Below, piece by piece: positions 26,361 to 33,258 of a DNA stretch of 48,648 bases. Under the pieces are notes generated by a model, which worked only from the letters and a program-made list of their open reading frames with translations, made no database searches and had not been told where the DNA came from. Source of the DNA: JALOAP01 sp964632355 (GTDB lineage: Bacteria; Chloroflexota; Dehalococcoidia; Tepidiformales; Tepidiformaceae); contig CAZWBW010000008.1 in the NCBI GenBank assembly GCA_964632355.1, positions 1-48,648 on the forward strand, given 5' to 3'. Numbering within the stretch: the first letter of the stretch is position 1; each line of letters begins with the position of its first letter. The position numbers and the translations under genes are program-made.

Positions 26361-26901
26361 CGGGCACCTCCGCCCCGGTGACATAGACGCTGTCCTCGCC
26401 ATCGACTTCGGTGAGGCGGACGTGGACAGACTGGAAGACCGCGGTGGGGATGTTCTTGCCGACGAAGTCGGGACGGATGGGAAGTTCGCGGTGGCCGCGA
26501 TCGACGAGGATCGCGAGGCGGACGCGGGCGGGCCGGCCGAAATCGAGCAGGGCATCGAGCGCGGCGCGGATGCTCCGGCCGGTGAAAAGCACGTCGTCGA
26601 CGAGGACGACGGTTGCGCCGTCGATGTCGGTCGGCATTTCGCTGGGGCGAAGGATGGGTGCAGTGCCGCGGCGGTCGAGGTCGTCGCGGTAGAGGCCGAT
26701 ATCGAGGCGTCCAACGGGGACGGAGACACCCTCGAAGTCTTTGATGGCGGCCGCGAGGCGCTGGGCGAGTGGGTAGCCGCGCGAGAGGAGGCCAACGAGG
26801 ACGAGGTTCTCGGTACCGCGGTTGTTCTCGACGATTTCGTGCGCGAGCCGCCGGATAGTGCGGGCGATTTCAGCGGGACCGAGGAGTTGTTCCCTGCTCA
26901 C
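26353..26901 (-). CDS. pyrR: Bifunctional pyr operon regulator / uracil phosphoribosyltransferase
   Basis: A 182-residue RNA-binding regulator of the PRTase fold that responds to UMP/UTP. The PRPP loop is ATVVLVDDVLFTGRSIRAA (about 95-113), and LVGLLSRGYPLAQRLA and RLDIGLYRDDL match known PyrR proteins. I chose the GTG start at 26899-26901: GGGGAGG lies 8 nt before it, and the encoded N-terminus aligns with PyrR of Bacillus. The start overlaps the stop of a short leader ORF (TGTGA), so initiation is likely coupled to leader translation. The regulator's own binding site is in this mRNA leader. Many PyrR proteins keep weak UPRTase activity. Confidence 0.95.
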   Translation of the reverse strand: MSREQLLGPAEIARTIRRLAHEIVENNRGTENLVLVGLLSRGYPLAQRLAAAIKDFEGVSVPVGRLDIGLYRDDLDRRGTAPILRPSEMPTDIDGATVVLVDDVLFTGRSIRAALDALLDFGRPARVRLAILVDRGHRELPIRPDFVGKNIPTAVFQSVHVRLTEVDGEDSVYVTGAEVPDA

Positions 26902-26963
26902 AGAAAACGCCTCCCCAGGGGTGGGCAGGCGCAACGCAACAAGATAAGACACGAGCCGGGCAT
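26898..26963 (-). CDS. Leader peptide of the pyr operon (21 residues)
   Basis: A short ORF beginning MPGSCLILLRC, with ATG at 26961-26963 and TGA at 26898-26900 overlapping the pyrR GTG. A strong ribosome site GGGAGGAGG sits 9 nt before its ATG and is part of the PyrR-binding motif. I see no run of regulatory codons, so the act of translating, not the peptide, is probably what matters. This matches the mycobacterial pattern, where PyrR blocks the first ribosome-binding site of the operon. Too short for ordinary gene finders. Confidence 0.68.
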   Translation of the reverse strand: MPGSCLILLRCACPPLGRRFL

Positions 26964-26971
26964 GGTCCGGC

Positions 26972-27010
26972 GCCTCCTCCCTTGTCAGCCTCACGGGACT
27001 GCCTTAAAGG
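26972..27010 (-). promoter_or_regulatory. PyrR-binding RNA element in the pyr leader
   Basis: On the minus strand the leader reads CCTTTAAGGC, then AGTCCCGTGAGGCTGACAAGG, then GAGGAGG. The core AGTCC-N-GNGAGGCT-GACAAGG agrees with the conserved PyrR-binding loop (Rfam PyrR element) and is nearly identical in type to the mycobacterial leaders. It begins within about 10 nt of the predicted transcription start and ends in the ribosome site of the leader peptide. No terminator or antiterminator follows, so control by blocking ribosome binding is inferred. Confidence 0.88.
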
Positions 27011-27020
27011 GTCTCAAATC

Positions 27021-27049
27021 AAGGTAGCGCACACCTGTTCGAACAGCAA
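27021..27049 (-). promoter_or_regulatory. Promoter of the pyr operon
   Basis: TTGCTG (27044-27049) and TACCTT (27021-27026) are separated by exactly 17 nt on the minus strand. Transcription would start near 27014, about 50 nt before the leader-peptide ATG and just ahead of the PyrR element. Confidence 0.65.
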
Positions 27050-27075
27050 CGGATTTCGTCTAATTTTCTGCTCGG

Positions 27076-27081
27076 TATACT
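27076..27081 (+). promoter_or_regulatory. -10 element (TATACT) upstream of the TetR gene
   Basis: TATACT lies 47 nt before the TTG start of the TetR gene and is divergent from the pyr promoter. No convincing -35 is visible. Confidence 0.45.
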
Positions 27082-27128
27082 CGGGCCTACGAGCGTGCAC
27101 TTTCGCCAGCCCCATCGGAGAGCCGTAC

Positions 27129-27737
27129 TTGGCAACACCTTCTGAACCGCCGACCAACCGCGAAGGGGATGTGCGCGCACGCATCTTCGAGAGCGCGCTG
27201 CGCCACTTCAGCCAGAAGGGTTTTGCGGCGACGTCGCTGCGCGAGGTTTCGGAAGACGCACAGACGACGAAGCCGATGATTTACTACTACTTCGGCTCGA
27301 AAGAGGGGCTCTACGGGAGCATCATCCGCGAGATCCTGGAGGAGATGGCGGAGTCGATCCGCTACCACCTGCCGGGGGAGGCGCCCGCCTCGGAGCAGGC
27401 GATGGCGTACTGCGAACGGTACCTGGACCACTTCCTCGCGAAGGAGGAGATCATCGCGCTGGTGCTGCGCGAGGTCTTTGGACTTGGTGGAGTGCCCATG
27501 GCGACGTTCGCACAGACGCTGGGACAGCGGGTGCGGCAGCCGCTCGACGACATCCTCCGGCACGGCATGGAGACCGGCGAGTTCGTCGAAGCGAACGTGA
27601 TCGAGTGTGCGACGGCGATCACGGGAATCCTGAACATGTTCATCCTCGCGCATGTGTTCGGGGGTGCGGAGATCCACCGGGACACGCCGCTTTCGCAGGT
27701 TCGCTTCTACCTCGCAGGGCTTGCCGCGCGTTCGTAA
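27129..27737 (+). CDS. TetR/AcrR family transcriptional regulator
   Basis: A 202-residue repressor. The N-terminal helix-turn-helix is standard: RIFESALRHFSQKGFAATSL then REVSEDAQTTKPMIYYYFGSKEGLY (about 16-60). The C-terminal ligand domain contains AYCERYLDHFLAKEEIIALVLRE and resembles the TetR_C_11/CecR-like group, without identifying a ligand. The TTG start is supported by GGAG 8 nt upstream. It is divergent from the pyr operon (about 50 nt between promoters) and followed by the J-like gene. The target is unknown; autoregulation is common in the family. Confidence 0.88.
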   Translation: MATPSEPPTNREGDVRARIFESALRHFSQKGFAATSLREVSEDAQTTKPMIYYYFGSKEGLYGSIIREILEEMAESIRYHLPGEAPASEQAMAYCERYLDHFLAKEEIIALVLREVFGLGGVPMATFAQTLGQRVRQPLDDILRHGMETGEFVEANVIECATAITGILNMFILAHVFGGAEIHRDTPLSQVRFYLAGLAARS

Positions 27738-27795
27738 CACACGAGTCACGTCGTAGCCACCAATCCCGGCCGTAGTTAGGGGCAGGGAGACACAC

Positions 27796-28194
27796 GTGGC
27801 CGACGCGAAGCTGGTCGATTACTACGCAGCCCTGAACCTGCCCCACGACGCTGACCTCGCGGGAATCGAGAACGCGTACGCGAGGATTTCCGACGAGCTG
27901 GCCACGCTCGGTGACGTGGACGAGGAGTGCAAGGCGGCGCTGGCGCTGGTCAACGAGGCGTACAGCGTGCTCTCGCGGCCGGAACTCCGCCGGGCATACG
28001 ACGCGGTGTTTCTCGCAAAGGAGCGGGAGGAAGCGCGGCGCGAGCTGGAACGCAAGGTCCGGCGGCGGGAGTGGGCCCAGCGTGCGATCGTTGGCGCGCT
28101 GGGGCTGATCGTGGCCGTACAGGCGGCTGCGCTGCTCTACCTCGGCCGCGAGGAGATTTCGGACGCGCTTTCGCTTGTGGCGGGAGTGCTCTAG
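27796..28194 (+). CDS. J-domain-like membrane-anchored protein lacking the HPD motif
   Basis: A 132-residue protein. Residues 6-70 have the helix pattern of a DnaJ J-domain: DYYAALNLPHDADLAGIENAY at the start and ALVNEAYSVLSRPELRRAYDA at the end. The HPD tripeptide needed to stimulate DnaK is absent; the loop reads SDELATLGDVDEE. A charged helix (74-93) and a membrane helix at about 97-116 follow, so it is tail-anchored. GTG at 27796 has GGGAG 6 nt upstream. It probably acts as a scaffold rather than a DnaK cochaperone, or it represents a diverged J protein. Its stop overlaps the convergent kinase gene by 4 nt. Confidence 0.75.
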   Translation: MADAKLVDYYAALNLPHDADLAGIENAYARISDELATLGDVDEECKAALALVNEAYSVLSRPELRRAYDAVFLAKEREEARRELERKVRRREWAQRAIVGALGLIVAVQAAALLYLGREEISDALSLVAGVL

Positions 28195-29534
28195 CCGGCG
28201 GCCTCCCCCGCAAGGTTCGAGAGCGGACGGGCCTCGCGGCGGGCGTAGGGCGCGATGGTTTCGAACATGTTGACCTGGCTATCGAGCCGCCGCTGCAGCC
28301 CGCTCATGAGGCCGAGCACGCGGAAGATCATCAGGATGTCGGGCGGGATGCGCTGGACCGGGTTCGCGTCCAGGATGCGGGCGAGGCGTTCATTGACTTC
28401 AGGCATCACGTCGGCGTCGACGTAGGGGCGCTGTTCGGGGCCGAGGGAGTCGAAGAACGCGTGGCCGAGTGCGATAAGCGAGCCGGGGTCCTGGGACCTG
28501 GTTTCGAACCCGAGAGCGCGGAAGGCTTCGGCCATCGCTGCGTCGTCCTGCTGCATGATGGCGACCGTCAGGCGCGCGTAGTTCACGCGGAAATCTTCGG
28601 GAAGGTCTTTGCAGAGCCCGAAGTCGATGAAGACCACGACGGGCCCGGGCAGCACGAGCAAGTTGCCGGGATGAGGGTCGGCGTGGAAGAAGCCGTGTAC
28701 GAGGATCTGCTCGCAGTAGGCCTCGGTCATGATGAGAGCGACGTGGTTGGGGTCGATGCCCTGTTCGAGGAGCGCAGGGATATCGGAAATCTTGGTGGCC
28801 TCGACGAACTCCGTGGTGAGCACACGGCGGGCGGTGTATTCCCAGAGAACCGCGGGAACAGCCACGTCGGAGCGGTGGGCGAGGTTGCGGGCAACGCGTT
28901 CGGCGTTGTGCCCTTCGCGCACGAAGTCGAGTTCGCGCGGCGTGTACTTGCGAACCTCGTCCATAAGAACGCGGAAGTCGAAGTTCGGTTCGAGGCGGGC
29001 GAGGATTCGCACAAGGATGGCGAGGTTGCGGAGGTCGGTTTCGACGACGCGCTCGATGCCGGGGTACTGGACCTTTACGGCGACGTCGCGGCCGTCTTTC
29101 GTTCGAGCGCGATGCACCTGTGCGAGGGAGGCAGAGGCGACGGGGCGGCGTGCGAACGCGGCGAAGAGCTCGTCGGGGCGGGCACCGAGTTCGCGTTCGA
29201 CCTGGGCCTCCACTTCGGCGAACGGCCGGGGCGGCACGCGGTCCTGCAGGCGGCTCAGGACGGCGATGTATTCCGGTGGGGCGACGTCGGCGCGGCTGGA
29301 GATGAACTGGCAGGTCTTGATGAGCAGACCTTCCATGCGCGCGGCAAGGCGGTAGATGCGCTCAGCGCTTTTCCGATGGACTTCTGAGTAGGCGGCGTCG
29401 CGTTCGGGGCCTGTGAGTGAGCTCCGCTGGACCCGCTTGTAGGCCAGGTAGATAACCAGGAAGTTCCAGCCGACGAGAAGGAACCGGAAGAGGCGGCGGT
29501 GAATCGGCAGGGGGCGAAGCGCGAGTTCGGACAT
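28191..29534 (-). CDS. ABC1/AarF/UbiB family atypical kinase
   Basis: A 447-residue protein-kinase-like protein. The family KxGQ motif is modified to IKTCQFISSRAD (about 72-83). The Ala-rich nucleotide loop is ASASLAQVHRA, the ATP lysine lies in DVAVKVQYPGI, the catalytic loop is HADPHPGNLL and the metal-binding DFG is FIDFGLC. Homologues (UbiB, Coq8) act in quinone synthesis as ATPases on the membrane. Basic residues and a hydrophobic stretch near the N-terminus (20-33) suggest membrane contact. The ATG at 29532-29534 lies 7 nt after a TACGAT box with no ribosome site. A link to ubiquinone/menaquinone supply is inferred only from the family. Confidence 0.9.
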   Translation of the reverse strand: MSELALRPLPIHRRLFRFLLVGWNFLVIYLAYKRVQRSSLTGPERDAAYSEVHRKSAERIYRLAARMEGLLIKTCQFISSRADVAPPEYIAVLSRLQDRVPPRPFAEVEAQVERELGARPDELFAAFARRPVASASLAQVHRARTKDGRDVAVKVQYPGIERVVETDLRNLAILVRILARLEPNFDFRVLMDEVRKYTPRELDFVREGHNAERVARNLAHRSDVAVPAVLWEYTARRVLTTEFVEATKISDIPALLEQGIDPNHVALIMTEAYCEQILVHGFFHADPHPGNLLVLPGPVVVFIDFGLCKDLPEDFRVNYARLTVAIMQQDDAAMAEAFRALGFETRSQDPGSLIALGHAFFDSLGPEQRPYVDADVMPEVNERLARILDANPVQRIPPDILMIFRVLGLMSGLQRRLDSQVNMFETIAPYARREARPLSNLAGEAAG

Positions 29535-29541
29535 CACTCAA

Positions 29542-29547
29542 ATCGTA
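29542..29547 (-). promoter_or_regulatory. -10 element (TACGAT) of a predicted leaderless promoter
   Basis: TACGAT ends 7 nt before the ATG of the ABC1-family gene. This fits a transcription start on the A of the start codon and favours the ATG over the GTG one codon upstream. Confidence 0.5.
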
Positions 29548-29572
29548 GCCGGGCCGCCAAGCGGGATGCGGA

Positions 29573-29597
29573 AAGGGCCGAGACAGGCCCGGCCCTT
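29573..29597. terminator. Weak hairpin terminator
   Basis: An 8-bp stem (AAGGGCCG with CGGCCCTT) and 9-nt loop downstream of the small gene that ends at 29620. Only a short T tract (TTTCC) follows on the minus strand. Confidence 0.4.
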
Positions 29598-29619
29598 CGG
29601 TACCGAGGCGCCGGTGCTC

Positions 29620-29925
29620 CTACTGCTTGAGCGCCATGTCGTTGACTTTCCAGGCGCCGGCCACATCGCGCCACTTCGTGGCGATGACCCCCTGGCCCTG
29701 GTCGTTCTTCAGGATGATGTCGACGAGGTGGTCGTCGCCCTCCTGGCCGAGCACCTGGACTTCTACGCCGGTGGTGGGGGGCTGCGGTCCGGCGGCCTGC
29801 TGCTGCGCCTGGAGCGCCATGGCCTTGCTCATGCCCTCCGGAGTGAAGGCCATCATGAGGCCGGCGATGTTCTGATTCATCAGGTCTTTGGCGAACTGTT
29901 CTGCCGTTTCCTTGAGTTCGGCCAT
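29620..29925 (-). CDS. Small conserved-looking soluble protein, unrecognised
   Basis: A 101-residue protein starting MAELKETAEQFAKDLMNQ. The N-terminal half is helical with a Met/Gln-rich segment (MSKAMALQAQQQAAG). The C-terminal half has alternating strands, VEVQVLGQEGDDHLVDIILKN and GVIATKWRDVAGAWKVND, somewhat like an SnoaL/NTF2-like or SCP2-like fold, but no family match is certain. It has a clear ribosome site (AAAGGAG, 11 nt upstream of ATG) and a consensus-like promoter, suggesting steady, perhaps strong, expression. The tRNA-Asn gene is divergent upstream. Confidence 0.7.
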   Translation of the reverse strand: MAELKETAEQFAKDLMNQNIAGLMMAFTPEGMSKAMALQAQQQAAGPQPPTTGVEVQVLGQEGDDHLVDIILKNDQGQGVIATKWRDVAGAWKVNDMALKQ

Positions 29926-29982
29926 GCGTGACTCGCTCCTTTGGTCGCCCGAATGAGATTCGGATGTGGGCGATGTCGGGAT

Positions 29983-30010
29983 ATACTAAGGGAGCCGGGA
30001 GCGGAGTCAA
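29983..30010 (-). promoter_or_regulatory. Promoter of the small gene at 29620
   Basis: On the minus strand TTGACT (30005-30010) is followed after 16 nt by TAGTAT (29983-29988), close to the housekeeping consensus. The leader is about 50 nt and has its own ribosome site. Confidence 0.62.
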
Positions 30011-30048
30011 CCGGACGGTAAGTTGCTGGCCGTGCGGGGCTGATTCTC

Positions 30049-30077
30049 TTGCGCATTTGGCGCGGTCTGCCGATGAT
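30049..30077 (+). promoter_or_regulatory. Probable tRNA-Asn promoter
   Basis: TTGCGC and GATGAT are separated by 17 nt and end 10 nt before the mature tRNA 5' end, so the primary transcript would have only a few extra nucleotides. Confidence 0.45.
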
Positions 30078-30087
30078 GGAGACACAC

Positions 30088-30162
30088 TCCCCGATAGCTC
30101 AACGGTAGAGCACGCGGCTGTTAACCGCGGTGTTCCTGGTTCGAATCCAGGTCGGGGAGCCA
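30088..30162 (+). tRNA. tRNA-Asn (anticodon GTT)
   Basis: A full cloverleaf. The 7-bp acceptor stem is TCCCCGA with TCGGGGA, the D arm is GCTCAACGGTAGAGC, and the 5-bp anticodon stem CGCGG/CCGCG encloses the loop CTGTTAA with anticodon GTT. The T arm is CCTGG TTCGAAT CCAGG, the discriminator is G, and CCA is encoded. GTT reads AAC and AAU. Confidence 0.98.
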
Positions 30163-30178
30163 CTTCTGCGAACACCGC

Positions 30179-30212
30179 AAGCCGCGTTCCGAGGGGACGC
30201 GGCTTTCCTTTT
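30179..30212 (+). terminator. Rho-independent terminator after tRNA-Asn
   Basis: A 9-bp stem (AAGCCGCGT with ACGCGGCTT) with a 9-nt loop, followed by TCCTTTT. It lies 17 nt after the tRNA CCA end. Confidence 0.8.
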
Positions 30213-30277
30213 GGTGCGAGTGCGCGCTCACGCCCTTTCTCCCGCCTGGGCGGGAGACTGGTTGTGCGACCGCGCCG

Positions 30278-30715
30278 TTAGCCGAGTTCTTCGGCGAGGC
30301 CGATGAGGAGGCCGCCGGGGCCGCGCATGTAGCAGAGCCGGTAGGTGTCTTCGAACTGGACGACTTCGCCGACGAGCTGTGCGCCGCGGTTTCGGAGGCG
30401 ACGGACCGTGTCGTCGATGTCGTCCACGGTGAACATGGCGCGCAGGTAGCCGAGGGCGTTGACCGGGTCGTTGCGGTGGTCGGCGATGACGGCGGGAGTG
30501 AGGAAGCGGGAGAGTTCGAGCCTGTTGTGGCCGTCGGGCGTGCGCATCATGGCGACTTCGACGCGCTGGCCAGGGAGGCCGGTGACGCGCCCGGCCCATT
30601 CGCCTTCGATTTCTGCTCGTCCTTCCAGTTCGAGGCCGAGCTCGGAGAAGAACGAGATAGCGTTGTCGAGGGATTCCACCACAATGCCGACGTTGTCCAT
30701 TCGCGTGACCGTCAT
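30278..30715 (-). CDS. VOC (glyoxalase/bleomycin resistance) family protein
   Basis: A 145-residue protein with two beta-alpha-beta-beta-beta modules. It begins MTVTRMDNVGIVVESLDNAISFFSE..., with ELEGRAEIEGEW next, and the second module has DDIDDTVRRLRNRGAQLVGE followed by LCYMRGPGGLLIGLAEELG. Potential metal ligands are limited (Glu near the end; no first-module His after MDNVG), so metal-dependent catalysis is uncertain. AAAGGCGG precedes the ATG, which is preferred over the long GC-driven extension upstream. The substrate is unknown. Confidence 0.82.
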   Translation of the reverse strand: MTVTRMDNVGIVVESLDNAISFFSELGLELEGRAEIEGEWAGRVTGLPGQRVEVAMMRTPDGHNRLELSRFLTPAVIADHRNDPVNALGYLRAMFTVDDIDDTVRRLRNRGAQLVGEVVQFEDTYRLCYMRGPGGLLIGLAEELG

Positions 30716-31020
30716 TGCAGCGCCGCCTTTCTGAGCAATTCGGTCCATGGTGCGGCATGTTGGGGGCCGGCGGCTATCGGCTTTCGGGTATCGGCTGCCG
30801 GGTTCGCCGTCCGCTCCGACCCGGCCGAAGGCGGAGGTGCGCGGGTGTCGGCACCTGAGAGCGCGAGATTCGTCCGGGTGACGGGAGCGCCAGGGACTTG
30901 AGAGCCTTGACTGGGAGGGCTGTCTATTTACCGTACGAATGAACCCGGGCCGGTGGTGCGGGTTTCGTGAGCTGCGGCGTGCTTCGCCGCGCATCGAAAG
31001 CGTTTGGAGTGTCAGAAGGT
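30716..31020. other. 305-nt intergenic region between the VOC gene and the thiolase gene
   Basis: It contains the start regions of two divergent genes and no convincing ORF. The right part holds a good promoter for the thiolase gene (30907-30934). I see no strong hairpin or repeat in the left part. Confidence 0.6.
30907..30934 (+). promoter_or_regulatory. Promoter of the thiolase gene
   Basis: TTGACT at 30907-30912 and TACCGT at 30929-30934 are 16 nt apart. The transcript would start near 30941, giving a leader of about 80 nt. Confidence 0.55.
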
Positions 31021-32256
31021 ATGAGAGAAGCCTGGATCATCGATGGTGTGCGGTCGCCGCGTGGCGAAGGTAAGCCGGGTGTCGGGAAGCTGAGCCACAT
31101 TCACCCGCAGCGGATCCTCGCGCAGGTGCTGAACCACCTGAAGGACCGTGTGGGGTTCGACCCGGCCGACGTGGAAGACGTGATTATGGGGAACGGCTCG
31201 GGTGTCGGCGACCACGCGCAGGACATCGCGCGGATGGCGACGCTGGACGCGGGCTGGCCGATCACCGTGCCGGGCGTGACGCTGAACCGCTTCTGTGGTT
31301 CGGCGCAGCAGGCGGTCAACATGGCGGCCATGGGCATCATGTCGGGCCAGAACGAACTGCTGGTGGCCGGCGGTGTGGAGTCGATGTCGCGGTTCGCGCC
31401 GCTGCACGTGGACGGCTTTACGGCGAATAACGCACACCTGTATCAGCAGTACCCGCTGGTGCCGCAGGGTATCTCGGCAGACCTGATCGCGACGGTCGAG
31501 GGCTTCACGCGCGAGGACTGCGACGCGGTCGGCGTGTTGAGCCAGCAGCGCGCGGCGGAGGCGATTGCGGATGGCCGGTTCAAGCGGAGCGTGGTGCCGA
31601 TCTACAACGATGACGGCACGCTGGCGCTGGATCACGACGAGCACCCGCGGCCGGGCACGACGATGGAGAGCCTGGCGAAGCTGAACCCGGCGTTCGAGAA
31701 GATGGGCGCGTCGACGCCGCCGAACGACACGCGAACCTACGACGAGATCTGCAAGGACGTGTACCCGCAGATCGAGAAGGTGAACCACGTACACCACGCG
31801 GGCAACTCGTCGGGTGTGGTCGATGGCGCAAGCGCGCTGCTGCTCGCTTCGCCGGAGTACGCGAAGGCGCACGGCCTGAAGCCGCGGGCCCGCATCGTGG
31901 CGACGGCAACGGCGGGTACGGAGCCGGTCATCATGCTGACGGCGCCGGCGCCGGCGGCACAGCTCGTCCTGAAGAAGGCGGGCATGAGCAAGGACGACAT
32001 CGACCTGTACGAAATCAACGAGGCGTTTGCGTCGGTCATCCTGAAGTTCAAGAAGGACTTCGGCCTCGACGACGAGAAGCTGAACGTGAATGGTGGTGCG
32101 ATCGCGCTGGGCCACCCGATCGGCGCGACGGGCGGCATGCTGATCCAGACGGCGCTGGACGAGTTGGAGCGGCGCAACAAGTCGACGGCGCTGATCGCGA
32201 TGTGCACCGGCGGCGGTATGGGCACCGCCACCATCATCGAGCGCATCGACGCGTAA
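31021..32256 (+). CDS. Acetyl-CoA acetyltransferase (thiolase)
   Basis: A 411-residue thiolase that splits or forms 3-ketoacyl-CoA. The catalytic residues are Cys92 in LNRFCGSAQQAV, His365 in IALGHPIGATGG and Cys395 in AMCTGGGMGTA, and the INEAFAS motif is present. All are standard for FadA/AtoB relatives; chain-length preference cannot be told. ATG at 31021 fits the family N-terminus (MREAWIIDGVRSPRG) and has AGAAGG close upstream. It stands as a single gene with its own promoter and a terminator. A crotonase gene elsewhere in the window (38681) suggests beta-oxidation or acetyl-CoA metabolism but is not linked to it. Confidence 0.94.
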   Translation: MREAWIIDGVRSPRGEGKPGVGKLSHIHPQRILAQVLNHLKDRVGFDPADVEDVIMGNGSGVGDHAQDIARMATLDAGWPITVPGVTLNRFCGSAQQAVNMAAMGIMSGQNELLVAGGVESMSRFAPLHVDGFTANNAHLYQQYPLVPQGISADLIATVEGFTREDCDAVGVLSQQRAAEAIADGRFKRSVVPIYNDDGTLALDHDEHPRPGTTMESLAKLNPAFEKMGASTPPNDTRTYDEICKDVYPQIEKVNHVHHAGNSSGVVDGASALLLASPEYAKAHGLKPRARIVATATAGTEPVIMLTAPAPAAQLVLKKAGMSKDDIDLYEINEAFASVILKFKKDFGLDDEKLNVNGGAIALGHPIGATGGMLIQTALDELERRNKSTALIAMCTGGGMGTATIIERIDA

Positions 32257-32302
32257 TTCGCCGGCGGGGGAGAGCGGCCCCTGCCGGTTCGAACCGATCA
32301 AG

Positions 32303-32335
32303 AACGGGGAGCATCGAATGATGCTCCCCGTTTCG
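32303..32335. terminator. Bidirectional rho-independent terminator
   Basis: A perfect 12-bp stem (AACGGGGAGCAT with ATGCTCCCCGTT) and 6-nt loop lies between the convergent thiolase and permease genes. TTTCGTT follows on the plus strand. Confidence 0.85.
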
Positions 32336-32355
32336 TTGATCCGCCGAACTGTGGG

Positions 32356-33258
32356 TTAGCGGTTCCGGAGCCTCGGGTCGAGGACGTCGCGGAGCGCGTC
32401 GCCAAGCAGGTTGAACCCGAGCACCGTGAGGCTGAGCGCGAGGCCGGGGAAGATGGCCATCCAGGGCGCATGCGTGAAGTACACCCGGGCGTTGCCGCTG
32501 AGGTCGGCACCCCAGGCCGGGGTCGGGGGTGGCGTACCCATACCTAGGTAGCCGAGCGAGGCCTCGACCAGGATGGCGGTGCCCAGCAGCGACGTGGCGA
32601 GCACGATGAGCGAGGACGCTACGTTCGGGAAGATGTGGCGAAAGAGAATCCGCGGCGTGGAAACGCCGACCGATTGCGCGGCCTGGACGTAGAGGAGCTC
32701 CTTTTCGGAGAGCACGACGCCGCGCATCAGCCGGCCGACGCTTGGGATGATGGCGACGCCCAGCACGATCATCAGGCGCGCCATCGAGTTCCCGAAGACG
32801 GCGACCATGATTAGCGCGAGAACGATGAACGGGAAGGCGAGCATCGCGTCCATCACGCGCTGGATGAGCATGTCGACGACGCCACCGAAGTAGCCGGACA
32901 CGAGTCCGACGATGGCGCCCCCGACGATGCCGATCATGGTGGCGATGATGCCGACCTGGAGGGAGATGCGGCTGCCGTAGACCACGCGGCTGAAGACGTC
33001 GCGGCCCTTGTCGTCGGTGCCGAAGAAGTGCGAGGCGTTCGGCGACTGGAGGCTCGAAAATTCGATGCTCGTCGGGTCGTACGGGGCGATGACCGGTGCG
33101 AGGAGCGCCGTGACGATGAGCAGGAGGATGATGATCGCCCCGAACACGCCCATCGGTTGCTGGCGGGCGATGCGGGCGAGTCTCTTCATGCGGCCCGGTC
33201 CGCGACGGGTAGCGGTGGGCGTAAAGACAGCGACAGCCTGTTCGTTCAAGGCGCTCAT
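32356..33258 (-). CDS. Peptide/nickel-type ABC transporter permease (DppC-like)
   Basis: A 300-residue inner-membrane permease with about six helices. The N-terminal OppC domain contains LIVTALLAPVIAPYDPT. The EAA loop that docks the ATPase is YVQAAQSVGVSTPRILFRHI. The ending LGFNLLGDALRDVLDPRLR is a hallmark of DppC/OppC proteins. Its ATG overlaps the DppB-like stop (ATGA), so they are coupled. It is the last gene of the set: no ATPase gene follows, because the convergent thiolase is next. A substrate cannot be read from the permease. Confidence 0.93.
   Translation of the reverse strand: MSALNEQAVAVFTPTATRRGPGRMKRLARIARQQPMGVFGAIIILLLIVTALLAPVIAPYDPTSIEFSSLQSPNASHFFGTDDKGRDVFSRVVYGSRISLQVGIIATMIGIVGGAIVGLVSGYFGGVVDMLIQRVMDAMLAFPFIVLALIMVAVFGNSMARLMIVLGVAIIPSVGRLMRGVVLSEKELLYVQAAQSVGVSTPRILFRHIFPNVASSLIVLATSLLGTAILVEASLGYLGMGTPPPTPAWGADLSGNARVYFTHAPWMAIFPGLALSLTVLGFNLLGDALRDVLDPRLRNR

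Noticed and set aside
30036..30052. GGGGCTGATTCT, identical to the usual 5' end of tmRNA
   Set aside because: The matching continues for only about 12 nt. No tag ORF, pseudoknots or tRNA-like 3' end with GGTTCGA...CCA follows in the right register; the tRNA-Asn 40 nt later is complete in itself.
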